From positions 1-37,492 of the forward strand of contig CAMVRS010000014.1 in the NCBI GenBank assembly GCA_947169935.1: DNA of 37,492 nt, in the 5' to 3' direction. Of the stretch, positions 22,602 to 29,837 are shown in pieces. The notes beneath the pieces are model-generated. The model ran no database searches. It saw only the letters and a list, made by a program, of their open reading frames with translations, and was not told where the DNA came from. Positions within the stretch are counted from its first letter, which is position 1. Each line of letters begins with the position of its first letter. A program made the translations under genes and the position numbers. Origin of the DNA: an uncultured Lachnospiraceae bacterium. GTDB taxonomy: Bacteria; Bacillota; Clostridia; Lachnospirales; Lachnospiraceae.

Positions 22602-24404
22602 TTAATAAAAGTCAGCGAAATCATATTTGATATACTGGGAATAAGGCGGGAAATAGTAGAATGGTCCGCTTCCCTCCCCATTTTCATAATAAGGATGTTC
22701 CATTAACATGGCAAATATTTCGTGAGCCTCCTCAATATTACATACCATATTAACGCCGTTATAGACGCTGTAGAATACATCCATGGATACCATCTCATCT
22801 TCTATCTCTACCAGACGTACATATGCAAGATTCTCAGCCGGTAATTCGGGATTAGGCAATTTGGCATGCCATAATACCTTATACGGTTTAGGCAGATTCT
22901 GATAAACCGACTTGTCCGTATCGGAATACCTTTCAGAACCGTATCCATAGACAGTAAATCCATATTCTTTTAAATGAAGTTCAAGATCCTTATCCGGCTT
23001 GTCATTTCCTTCTACCTTCACAGTGACCGTAATAGCCTTTCCGTTTATCTTTCCGCTGAGCTTTGCGCTGCCCTTCTTGCGTGCATGTATAATGCAATCC
23101 TCATCTGCATAGGCCACGCTGCAGTCGCTGCTCTTAAGTATCACATTCTGATAAACAGCCATATATGCAAGCTGTAACGTACTTCCCGAATTCATTTCAA
23201 GTGTATATTTATTTCCTTTTTTGCTTACGCCCTCGTTTCGTATCGTGGCATCCATAACAAAGATCACCGCTGTATATTTGAATCCCTCAACTTCTGCGTC
23301 AAGCGTTGTTATTCCCGGAGTCGTACCTGCTTTAACTTTATTCTTTTCAACCTTAACCAGCTCATCGCCTTCTATCTGCGGCTTCCAGTCAACATTTCCT
23401 TTTACTCCGTATAACTTAAGCGGTTTGGTATCGCCTGCATATATATGCATCACCTTAGTAGAAGGGCCGTAAACACGAATTGTGATCTTAACAGGCTCAG
23501 TACTGCCTCCGCTGGCGGTAAGTTCAGTCGTGCCTTCACCTATGGCTGTGATCCTGCCTTTTTTATTTATACGTACCACCGCATCCTCGAAAACATACCC
23601 CTTAGGCACTTCATTAGCAGAAACCATAGTATCCGATTTCCATACCGCCTTAGACGCTTTGAAACCGCTAAGCTTGATATTTACACTCTGCATCGGCTTA
23701 AGATCAACGGTATTTGTGAAATCTTTCTTTGTGGTATCAACATCTGCAACCTTTACTGTGTATTTGAACTGCACACCGTTAACATATGCATTTATCACAG
23801 CGCTGCCCTTGCTTAAAGCAAGGAGATTTCCGTCTCCGTCTACATAAGCCACATCAGGCGCCAGGCTGATATACTGTACATTGAGCCCTGCAACATTATT
23901 AAGAGAAACCGTCTTCTCATGATTTGCTATCATCTTAACCGTCTTACTCTCAAATGACGGCTCCACAACAGTCACATCGATAATCTGATCATTATGGATC
24001 AGTTTAACCGTGCCGGCTTTCTTTGCAGTTGCCTTTGTTTTACTTATGGCCAGAATCTTCTTATCTGAACTGGTCCAGTTATTATTACTCAGAACGAACT
24101 TTTGCCCTTTAACAAGAGTCAGACTGGCGGTATCCGCAGTGATGCCCGGCTGTGAATCCATAGCGCTATGGTCTGATGTACCATCATTATCCGCCTTTTC
24201 ATCCGTATCATCAGGGATCACTATATCGACAGCTTCCTCTTCTTCATCGGTATCGGAGTCCTCAGCCGTCACTCCGTCCTGATCATCAGATACCACAACC
24301 TCCCCGCCCTCCGGCTCTGCTGCATACACCGCCGTCTGTGCAAAACTGCCGGACAGCATTACAGCCGTCATAAGTAATGCAGCTTTTCTCTTCCAAAATT
24401 TCAT
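22602..24404 (-). CDS. Secreted protein with bacterial Ig-like repeats and a unique C-terminal domain
   Basis: A 600-residue exported protein. Residues 1-29 are a classical signal peptide (basic start, hydrophobic core, cleavage near VYAA). Residues 30-90 are a very acidic linker (runs of Asp/Glu). About 90-470 hold several beta-sandwich repeats of the Big_2 kind: each has a SKKGSA- or KAKKAGT-like loop (AISKTKATAKKAGTVKL; ALSKGSAVINAYV; ARKKGSAKLSGKI). The final ~120 residues (about 475-600), rich in Tyr and Pro, match nothing I know. No LPXTG, S-layer or transmembrane anchor is visible, so it is secreted or held by non-covalent binding. A dedicated terminator follows. Function is unknown; Ig-like repeats usually act as spacers or adhesive arms. 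Confidence 0.82.
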   Translation of the reverse strand: MKFWKRKAALLMTAVMLSGSFAQTAVYAAEPEGGEVVVSDDQDGVTAEDSDTDEEEEAVDIVIPDDTDEKADNDGTSDHSAMDSQPGITADTASLTLVKGQKFVLSNNNWTSSDKKILAISKTKATAKKAGTVKLIHNDQIIDVTVVEPSFESKTVKMIANHEKTVSLNNVAGLNVQYISLAPDVAYVDGDGNLLALSKGSAVINAYVNGVQFKYTVKVADVDTTKKDFTNTVDLKPMQSVNIKLSGFKASKAVWKSDTMVSANEVPKGYVFEDAVVRINKKGRITAIGEGTTELTASGGSTEPVKITIRVYGPSTKVMHIYAGDTKPLKLYGVKGNVDWKPQIEGDELVKVEKNKVKAGTTPGITTLDAEVEGFKYTAVIFVMDATIRNEGVSKKGNKYTLEMNSGSTLQLAYMAVYQNVILKSSDCSVAYADEDCIIHARKKGSAKLSGKINGKAITVTVKVEGNDKPDKDLELHLKEYGFTVYGYGSERYSDTDKSVYQNLPKPYKVLWHAKLPNPELPAENLAYVRLVEIEDEMVSMDVFYSVYNGVNMVCNIEEAHEIFAMLMEHPYYENGEGSGPFYYFPPYSQYIKYDFADFY

Positions 24405-24444
24405 CTTTTTTCTCCTATTATTTTTTTGTTGCCTGATGTAATAA

Positions 24445-24470
24445 GATCCTTCGCTGCGCTCAGGATGACA
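24445..24470 (+). repeat. Dispersed hairpin repeat, copy 4
   Basis: A 26 nt unit with core CTGCG. A 3' half copy (ACTTCGCTCAGGATGACA, 24476-24493) follows, ends 23 nt apart. It lies between the dehydratase stop and the secreted-protein start. Confidence 0.85.
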
Positions 24471-24506
24471 GGGTTACTTCGCTCAGGATGACAAGGCAGG
24501 TTAATT

Positions 24507-26480
24507 TTACTGATTGCCTTCCGGCTTATAGGTATCCACAACTTCCGCCACACGCTGCTTTATATCGTCGCTGCCTGCACAGGCTGCTTCCATAAGGCCC
24601 TCTAACTTCTGCAGGAAATCATCCTCATCAAAGGGCACGGGATTGCCAATATGTATCAGCTTGTTGGGCGTAGTCTTAAGGCCTTCCTGAGCCATAAGCT
24701 TCTCTTCGAACATCTTCTCACCCGGACGCAGGCCGGTATAGACTATCTTTATATCCACATCCGGCTTAAGGCCTGAAAGGCGGATAAGATTTCGCGCCAG
24801 TGTATCTATCTTCACGGGGCTGCCCATATCCAGGACAAATATCTCTCCTCCATCAGCATAGGTGCCTGCCTGCATAACAAGACTTACTGCCTCCGGAATG
24901 GTCATGAAGTATCTTATGATATCCGGATGTGTAACGGTAACAGGTCCGCCCTGGGCTATCTGCTCCTTAAACAGCGGTACCACGCTGCCGTTGGACCCAA
25001 GTACGTTTCCGAAACGCACAGCCACATATTCTGTAACAGGCTTTATATCAGACTTAAATTCTTCCCCGTCACTCAGATGTGAATACAGAGCTTTAAGATC
25101 GGATGCCCTGCCCGCTTTTATCTTGGCATCAAAAGTCTGGACAACCATCTCGCACAGGCGCTTGCTGGCTCCCATTATGTTGGTGGGGTTTACGGCCTTG
25201 TCGGTACTTATGAGCACAAAACGCTTAACGCCGTTCATCATGGCGGCATAGGCCGTCTTGTAAGTACCTATAGCGTTGTTCTTTATAGCCTCCGAAGGGC
25301 TGCCTTCCATAAGCGGCACATGCTTATGCGCAGCTGCATGATATACCACCTGGGGCTTATAATATGAAAACAGCTGCATGAGCCTTCTGGAATCACGTAC
25401 CGAACCGATCTCCACCTTAAGATCCAGATCCGGATGATCACGCATAAGCTCCTGCTGTATATTGTATGCATTATTCTCATATACATCAAAGATGATGAGC
25501 TGCCTGGGAGCATGTCTTGCCACCTGGCGGCAAAGCTCGGAACCGATAGATCCGCCGCCTCCGGTCACCAGTATGACCTTATCATTGATAAAGTCGTAGA
25601 TCTCCTGCATATCTACCCTGATCTGTTCACGTCCCAGCAGATCCTCTATTGACACATCTTTCAGATCGTTAACGGTGATACGGTCCTCGTCCACCATCTG
25701 ATACATGCCGCGAAGCATCTTAAGAGAGCAATCCGTTTCCTTGCAGACATTGAGTATCTCTTTCAGATCATCCGCAGTGGCGGAAGGAATGGCTATGTAG
25801 ATCTTTTCGATATGATGACGGCTTACATTCTCAAGTATCGTATCCCGGCCTCCGGCTATCGGTATGCCGTCTATGGAACGCTTCCACTTATTCTTATCAT
25901 CGTCGATTATTACAGCTATGCGGTCATGTCCGTGACCAAAACGCCTCATCTCGCGGATGATTGCCCTTCCGGCAGATCCGGCGCCTATAAGCATTACCGG
26001 ATGGAAATCCCCGTCATTCGCCCCCTTGTGATCCTTGACCAGCAGTATGAACCTGTAAGAAAACCGTGCCGCCATGGTCATCATGAACTGTACCATGATG
26101 CCCACAAAATAATATGACCAGGGCATATGGAAAAATTCATCAGACGCATGTATGACGAAAGGCGTGATGCCTACAACATGGATCACAAAACAGATGGCTG
26201 CGGATAATACGATACGTTCCAGCTCCATAAACGACGCATAACGCCACATGGCAGAATACAGACCGCACAATCCATAAACTACCAGTCCCGCTGCCATATA
26301 TATGAGTGTAAACTGAAGATAAGGCGTCAGATAATCTGAAGGGATCGTGGATACATTAAAGTCAAAACGCAAAAGGAGTGCAAGAAAAAAGGACAGATTA
26401 AGTACTACAGCATCAAAAACCGCAAGCACTACTGCCATCACCTGCCAATGTTGTATTTTGTTACCTATTATTCTTGCCAT
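24507..26480 (-). CDS. Membrane UDP-sugar 4,6-dehydratase, PglF/CapD/WbpM type
   Basis: A 657-residue enzyme with four N-terminal membrane helices (about 13-38, 52-75, 86-110, 120-145), a CoA-binding-like Rossmann region (PVMLIGAGSAGRAI, 161-174) and a C-terminal short-chain dehydrogenase domain with VTGGGGSIGSELC (305-317). The catalytic block reads STDKAVNPTNIMGASKR, where Met replaces the usual Tyr, a feature of PglF-type 4,6-dehydratases. These convert UDP-GlcNAc to a 4-keto-6-deoxy sugar, the first step toward bacillosamine-like or related amino sugars for surface glycans. The ATG overlaps the cysE stop by 1 nt (TGATG), so the genes are coupled. The DegT aminotransferase at 19748 is a plausible next enzyme. 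Confidence 0.93.
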   Translation of the reverse strand: MARIIGNKIQHWQVMAVVLAVFDAVVLNLSFFLALLLRFDFNVSTIPSDYLTPYLQFTLIYMAAGLVVYGLCGLYSAMWRYASFMELERIVLSAAICFVIHVVGITPFVIHASDEFFHMPWSYYFVGIMVQFMMTMAARFSYRFILLVKDHKGANDGDFHPVMLIGAGSAGRAIIREMRRFGHGHDRIAVIIDDDKNKWKRSIDGIPIAGGRDTILENVSRHHIEKIYIAIPSATADDLKEILNVCKETDCSLKMLRGMYQMVDEDRITVNDLKDVSIEDLLGREQIRVDMQEIYDFINDKVILVTGGGGSIGSELCRQVARHAPRQLIIFDVYENNAYNIQQELMRDHPDLDLKVEIGSVRDSRRLMQLFSYYKPQVVYHAAAHKHVPLMEGSPSEAIKNNAIGTYKTAYAAMMNGVKRFVLISTDKAVNPTNIMGASKRLCEMVVQTFDAKIKAGRASDLKALYSHLSDGEEFKSDIKPVTEYVAVRFGNVLGSNGSVVPLFKEQIAQGGPVTVTHPDIIRYFMTIPEAVSLVMQAGTYADGGEIFVLDMGSPVKIDTLARNLIRLSGLKPDVDIKIVYTGLRPGEKMFEEKLMAQEGLKTTPNKLIHIGNPVPFDEDDFLQKLEGLMEAACAGSDDIKQRVAEVVDTYKPEGNQ

Positions 26481-27439
26481 CAGATCACGTAGAACCAGCT
26501 GCCTTCCTCATCAAGAGGAACGCTCATTTCCTTCTTTTCGTCGGCATACTTATAGGTCAGCTCCTGGCTGCGTATGTATACCTTGGCTCCGGCCGGGATG
26601 GATTTGGTGATGAAACAGTTACCGCCTATCACAGCTCCCTCTCCTATCACTGTATCGCCTCCCAGTATGGAAGCTCCCGAATATATAGTCACATTATTCT
26701 CTATAGTAGGGTGGCGCTTTTTGTTATTAAGGCTCCTGCCGCCCCTGGTGGATGCGGCGCCTAATGTCACGCCCTGATATATCTTTACATTGTCGCCTAT
26801 CACGGTTGTTTCGCCCACAACTATGCCGGTACCGTGGTCGATAAAGAAATACTTTCCTATAGTGGCACCGGGGTTTATATCTATGCCTGTGAGCGAATGA
26901 GCATGCTCCGTCATGATACGGGGTATCAGCGGCACTCCAAGAAGATACAGTTCATGCGCCACACGGTTTACAAAGATCGCATAAAGACCGGGGTAGGAAA
27001 AGATGATCTCGTCCTTATAAAAGGCCGCGGGATCACCGTCAAAGGATGCCTGCACATCCGTCTCCACATATTCCCTGATATGAGGGATCTTCTCCATAAA
27101 CGCAAAGGCTGTTTCCTCTGCTTTCTCCCTTATCTCCTCATCGGAAGCCTCCTTTAAGCTTTCCTGATAACGAAGGACTATCACAAGCTGCTTCTGGAGA
27201 TAGAAAAGAATATCCTCCACCAGCATGGTAGTATCATTACGCGGCGTATATACCTTCATCGCCCTGTTCTTAAAATAGCCGGGGAATACCAGCTTCTTGA
27301 TCTTGTCCAGCATATCGACGATCACGTCCTTATCAGGCTGGTCAAAATTCAGCTCCCTGTCTATATCCTTGCCGCCCTCATAATCCCTAAGGATCGTATC
27401 GACCAGGGCACCTATACGCTTTTCTATATTTTCAGACAT
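26480..27439 (-). CDS. cysE: Serine O-acetyltransferase
   Basis: A 319-residue enzyme that acetylates serine for cysteine synthesis. Residues to about 180 are helical; the rest is a left-handed beta-helix of hexapeptide repeats with GIDINPGATIGKYFFIDHG, VVGETTVIGDNVKIYQGVTLG and IGGNCFITKSIPAG, including the catalytic His and CoA-binding residues. The long N-terminal domain is like the EpsC-type serine acetyltransferases found beside polysaccharide genes. The start was moved to the ATG at 27439 (SENIEKRIG), preceded by CCGGAGGAT at good spacing; the longer form to 27472 has no ribosome site. It is coupled by 1 nt to the sugar dehydratase, so a role acetylating a sugar rather than serine is possible but less likely. 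Confidence 0.88.
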   Translation of the reverse strand: MSENIEKRIGALVDTILRDYEGGKDIDRELNFDQPDKDVIVDMLDKIKKLVFPGYFKNRAMKVYTPRNDTTMLVEDILFYLQKQLVIVLRYQESLKEASDEEIREKAEETAFAFMEKIPHIREYVETDVQASFDGDPAAFYKDEIIFSYPGLYAIFVNRVAHELYLLGVPLIPRIMTEHAHSLTGIDINPGATIGKYFFIDHGTGIVVGETTVIGDNVKIYQGVTLGAASTRGGRSLNNKKRHPTIENNVTIYSGASILGGDTVIGEGAVIGGNCFITKSIPAGAKVYIRSQELTYKYADEKKEMSVPLDEEGSWFYVI

Positions 27440-27651
27440 CGATCTGATCCTCCGGTTATATATATTAAACAATCATACAGGTATTTTTATTGCAAAATGT
27501 CCCCCGACTGTCTCGTGTTCACAGCGCATCTCTATGTTTGGAACCGGACACAGACAAGCCGCTTGCGCAGCCTCTTGCGAAGAATCGAAGGACTATAAGA
27601 TTATATGCCAGAAAGCTATATTTTTCAAGGTTTACACCTTAATTTATCCGC

Positions 27652-27680
27652 TTGTAAGATATGCATATTTATGCTATGTT
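27652..27680 (+). promoter_or_regulatory. Promoter of the DUF4867-like gene
   Basis: TTGTAA (27652-27657), 17 nt spacer, TATGTT (27675-27680), followed by ACGGAGGTG before the ATG. The remaining intergenic part (27473-27650) shows no other structure I could support. Confidence 0.55.
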
Positions 27681-27714
27681 AATAAAAAATCTATCCTATC
27701 ACGGAGGTGTTAAA

Positions 27715-28347
27715 ATGAAGATCTATTCTGTAAATGACCCTGAATTCAAGCCTTACGGCAAAGTACTTGGTTATGATACGTCATGTCTTGTAAAAGCTCT
27801 TGACGAAGCAACTCCTCTTCCCGATGGCGTTGAGTATGTAATGAGCTGCGCTCCCCTGGAATACACCTGTGATTTCGGCGTACTGCAGAACAATGCTTAC
27901 GGCGGCATGCCCATCCAGATCGGTTACTGCAACGGCCACAACACCAAGCTCAACTGCCTTGAGTATCATCGTGACAGCGAGCTGAACATCGGCTCCACCG
28001 ATTTCATCCTGCTGCTGGCTAAGGCTGACGATATCGTAGACGGCAAGCTTGACACCTCCAAGGTAAAGGCTTTCCTGGCTAAGAAGGGACAGGTTGTTGA
28101 AGTTTATGAGACCAGCCTTCATTATGCTCCCTGCTCAGCAAGCAAGGGCGCAGGCTTTAAGGTAGCCATCGTTCTTCCCAAGGGAACAAACGGTGCCGTC
28201 CCCGCTCTTAAGGCACATAATGAGGAAGATAAATGGATGACCGCATGCAACAAGTGGCTGCTGGCTCACGCTGAATCCGCTGAAGCTAAAGACGGCGCTT
28301 ATGTAGGTCTTACCGGAGAGAATATCGATATAGCAGATCTGATCTAA
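27715..28347 (+). CDS. DUF4867-like protein of unknown function
   Basis: A 210-residue cytoplasmic protein resembling DUF4867, a family I recall mainly from Lachnospiraceae and relatives and associated with carbohydrate metabolism; the match is from memory of the opening KIYSVNDPEFKPYGKV and the HRDSELNIG region. The acid-rich and His-containing segments (CNGHNTKLNCLEYHRDSE; SLHYAPCSAS) are compatible with a cupin-like metal site. There is no signal peptide or membrane helix. Codon use is notably biased to preferred codons (AAG, GCT, GAC, ATC), and the ribosome site GGAGGTG is strong, both pointing to high expression. The start was set at 27715; 18 extra upstream codons lack a ribosome site. 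A dispersed repeat begins immediately at the base after the stop. Confidence 0.72.
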   Translation: MKIYSVNDPEFKPYGKVLGYDTSCLVKALDEATPLPDGVEYVMSCAPLEYTCDFGVLQNNAYGGMPIQIGYCNGHNTKLNCLEYHRDSELNIGSTDFILLLAKADDIVDGKLDTSKVKAFLAKKGQVVEVYETSLHYAPCSASKGAGFKVAIVLPKGTNGAVPALKAHNEEDKWMTACNKWLLAHAESAEAKDGAYVGLTGENIDIADLI

Positions 28348-28378
28348 GATCCTTCGGGCTGGCGCCCTCAGGATGACA
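28348..28378 (+). repeat. Dispersed hairpin repeat, copy 5
   Basis: A 31 nt unit with GGGC-TGGC-GCCC style inner stem, starting on the base after the DUF4867-like stop. A half copy GACGCCCTCAGGATGACA (28391-28408) and a more decayed CCCTCAGGA (28430-28438) follow. Confidence 0.85.
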
Positions 28379-28449
28379 TGGGTTAATTCTGACGCCCTCA
28401 GGATGACATGAGGTTCTTATAGAAACAGGCCCTCAGGAATAGTATACAT

Positions 28450-28494
28450 AAAGGGACAGCCCGGACTATCAGTCCACAGGAGCTGTCCCTTTTT
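28450..28494 (+). terminator. Intrinsic terminator, mainly of the DUF4867-like gene
   Basis: Stem AAAGGGACAGC/GCTGTCCCTTT (28450-28460, 28482-28492) with an inner GGACT-ATC-AGTCC hairpin, followed by TTTT on the plus strand. It may also slow convergent minus-strand transcription from the HAAS gene. Confidence 0.75.
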
Positions 28495-28523
28495 GATCTC
28501 TTTTTTCAGATCTCAGTACCTTC

Positions 28524-29171
28524 TTATCTCACATAAAGCCCTGATAACATCATATCCTTATCATAAGTGATGCGGTAAGTCACTGATATCTTCTCATATT
28601 CTGCCTTTATTTCAGCAACCGCATAAAGCTGTCCGGCCTGGCTCAGCTCAACGATCTGATCTTCCCCGAAGGAAACAAAGCTGCCCCAGTCACCGCCGGT
28701 CTGCTGCTGTATAGACTCCATAAGTCCGTCTTTAAGCACATTCTTCATTGCCTCGGAGGATCCGGCACGGAGATTTTCATAATCACCCGAATTAAGCAGT
28801 CCGATGTCCTTCTGTAAATGAGATACCACCTCGTCCCGGCTGAAGTATTTGCTCTGTGAGATATCCTTCTGTCTGGGGATCACAAATATCACGCCGCCTA
28901 TAAGTATGAACAGGAACAGGCATATGGGGATCAGCAGCGTAAGTGTGCGTCCCGCAGAATATTTCTTTTTTTCGGATTCAGGCATATTATCATTATAACC
29001 GTCTGCCACATCGCTTGCGGTGCCCATCTGGCTCAGTGCCTCTTCAAGACTCATCCCCTCTTCGATATGCGCATTTATTTCGGACATAAGTTCTTTTTTT
29101 ATCTCCTTGCGCCGCGTCCCGCTGCATTTTATCCTGCTGCTGATATCATTTACATACTGTTCTGCTGTCAT
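28524..29171 (-). CDS. HAAS-type membrane protein with DUF3887-like C-terminal domain
   Basis: A 215-residue protein in three parts. Residues 1-65 are a HAAS-like helical domain (YVNDISSRIKCSGTRRKEIKKEL, then EEALSQMGTASDVADGY), typically encoded beside PadR regulators. One membrane helix spans about 76-98 (LTLLIPICLFLFILIGGVIF). The outer ~115 residues resemble DUF3887: two-layer fold with LNSGDYENLRAGSSEAMKNVL and a C-terminal YRITYDKDMMLSGLYV strand. Its start overlaps the PadR stop by 4 nt, so regulator and membrane protein are co-translated. Such pairs usually respond to envelope stress; no transporter is nearby, so the output of this pair is unclear. Confidence 0.82.
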   Translation of the reverse strand: MTAEQYVNDISSRIKCSGTRRKEIKKELMSEINAHIEEGMSLEEALSQMGTASDVADGYNDNMPESEKKKYSAGRTLTLLIPICLFLFILIGGVIFVIPRQKDISQSKYFSRDEVVSHLQKDIGLLNSGDYENLRAGSSEAMKNVLKDGLMESIQQQTGGDWGSFVSFGEDQIVELSQAGQLYAVAEIKAEYEKISVTYRITYDKDMMLSGLYVR

Positions 29172-29512
29172 TGGTCTTCTCCTTTCATGATCTGCGAGAT
29201 ACCTGTATTAATATTGCTCCAGGCTTCCCGCATTTCCTTAAGGGCATTGATACCCTCTTTTGTGATCTCGTAATACTTCCTGGGGACCTGCCGGCCTTCC
29301 GATGTGCTCCATTTGCTCTCTACAAAACCGCTGTCTTCCAAACGGTACAGTATGGGATACAGCGTTCCGTCTTTTAAGCTGAATACACTGTCACTGCGCT
29401 GCTTAAGCTCCTGTATCAGCTGATAGCCGTATTTGGCCCCTTCCGATAAAAGCTGCAGTACCAGCATATCCAGAACACCTTTTTTTAATTGCCGTTCAAA
29501 TCCGTCATTCAT
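29168..29512 (-). CDS. PadR-family transcriptional regulator
   Basis: A 114-residue winged-helix repressor of the short PadR-s2 type. The family core is plain: GVLDMLVLQLLSEGAKYGYQLIQEL (wing helix), then LKDGTLYPILYRLEDSGFVESKW and RKYYEITKEGINALKEM, ending in a short dimer helix. PadR proteins repress detoxification or envelope genes until a small molecule binds. A 25 bp palindrome (29523-29547) sits between its promoter and start, so it very probably represses itself and the coupled HAAS gene. The ribosome site (AGGTG) is weak, which would keep the regulator low. The ligand is unknown. Confidence 0.93.
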   Translation of the reverse strand: MNDGFERQLKKGVLDMLVLQLLSEGAKYGYQLIQELKQRSDSVFSLKDGTLYPILYRLEDSGFVESKWSTSEGRQVPRKYYEITKEGINALKEMREAWSNINTGISQIMKGEDQ

Positions 29513-29522
29513 ATATACACCT

Positions 29523-29547
29523 ATATACTTTGTATTACAAAGTATAT
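29523..29547. promoter_or_regulatory. PadR operator palindrome
   Basis: A perfect odd palindrome of 25 bp centred on T29535, arms TATACTTTGTA and TACAAAGTATA plus one outer A/T pair. It covers the predicted transcription start, the place a repressor would bind. It has the ATAC...GTAT pattern common to PadR sites. Confidence 0.85.
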
Positions 29548-29573
29548 TATATACCTAAATTTCAAAAAGTCAA
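29546..29573 (-). promoter_or_regulatory. PadR-HAAS promoter
   Basis: Minus strand TTGACT (29573-29568), 16 nt spacer, TATAAT (29551-29546), just upstream of the operator palindrome. Confidence 0.75.
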
Positions 29574-29586
29574 CAGCCCCGGACAT

Positions 29587-29640
29587 AGTAATGGGGTCAG
29601 GCCTTAGGACTGCATTCCCATAAGGTCTGACCCCGTTACT
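29587..29640 (+). repeat. REP-like hairpin element
   Basis: A 20 bp stem (29587-29606 with 29621-29640) and 14 nt loop, with GGGGTCAG/CTGACCCC as core. The two imperfect positions are G-T wobbles only when read on the plus strand. The core resembles REP elements mobilised by REP-associated (RAYT) transposases in other bacteria; none is encoded here. Confidence 0.75.
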
Positions 29641-29683
29641 GATCTCAAAAGGAGGGGGAGCATATTTATAATTATAATTCACC

Positions 29684-29748
29684 CGGATAACGGGAGGCCC
29701 TTTCTATCCTTATTGGGGGTAAGGGCCAAAGGACCGCTCCCGTATCCG
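29684..29748. other. Structured intergenic element of unknown type
   Basis: CGGATAACGGGAG (29684-29696) pairs with CTCCCGTATCCG (29737-29748) with a 1 nt bulge. A second stem GCCCTT/AAGGGC (29697-29702, 29721-29726) sits inside, leaving an asymmetric internal loop of ten bases (29727-29736) and an 18 nt apical loop. I do not recognise a known riboswitch or ribozyme. The surrounding 29574-29762 has no coding content. Confidence 0.6.
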
Positions 29749-29762
29749 ACTGAACTTATGGT

Positions 29763-29806
29763 ACAAAAAAAATATGTCCACTTCCTGTTCAGAAAGTGGA
29801 CATATT
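29763..29806 (-). terminator. Terminator of the receiver-GGDEF gene
   Basis: Minus strand perfect 13 bp stem (29806-29794 with 29783-29771), 10 nt loop, then a run of seven or more U. It lies 30 nt after the stop of the GGDEF-like gene. Confidence 0.88.
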
Positions 29807-29837
29807 GTGCAGATTCGGTGTTTAAATTGTGAACTGA

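Noticed and set aside
29684-29748. c-di-GMP riboswitch linked to the neighbouring GGDEF-like gene
   Set aside because: The conserved motifs of the c-di-GMP-I and -II aptamers that I know are absent, and the element lies downstream, not upstream, of that gene.
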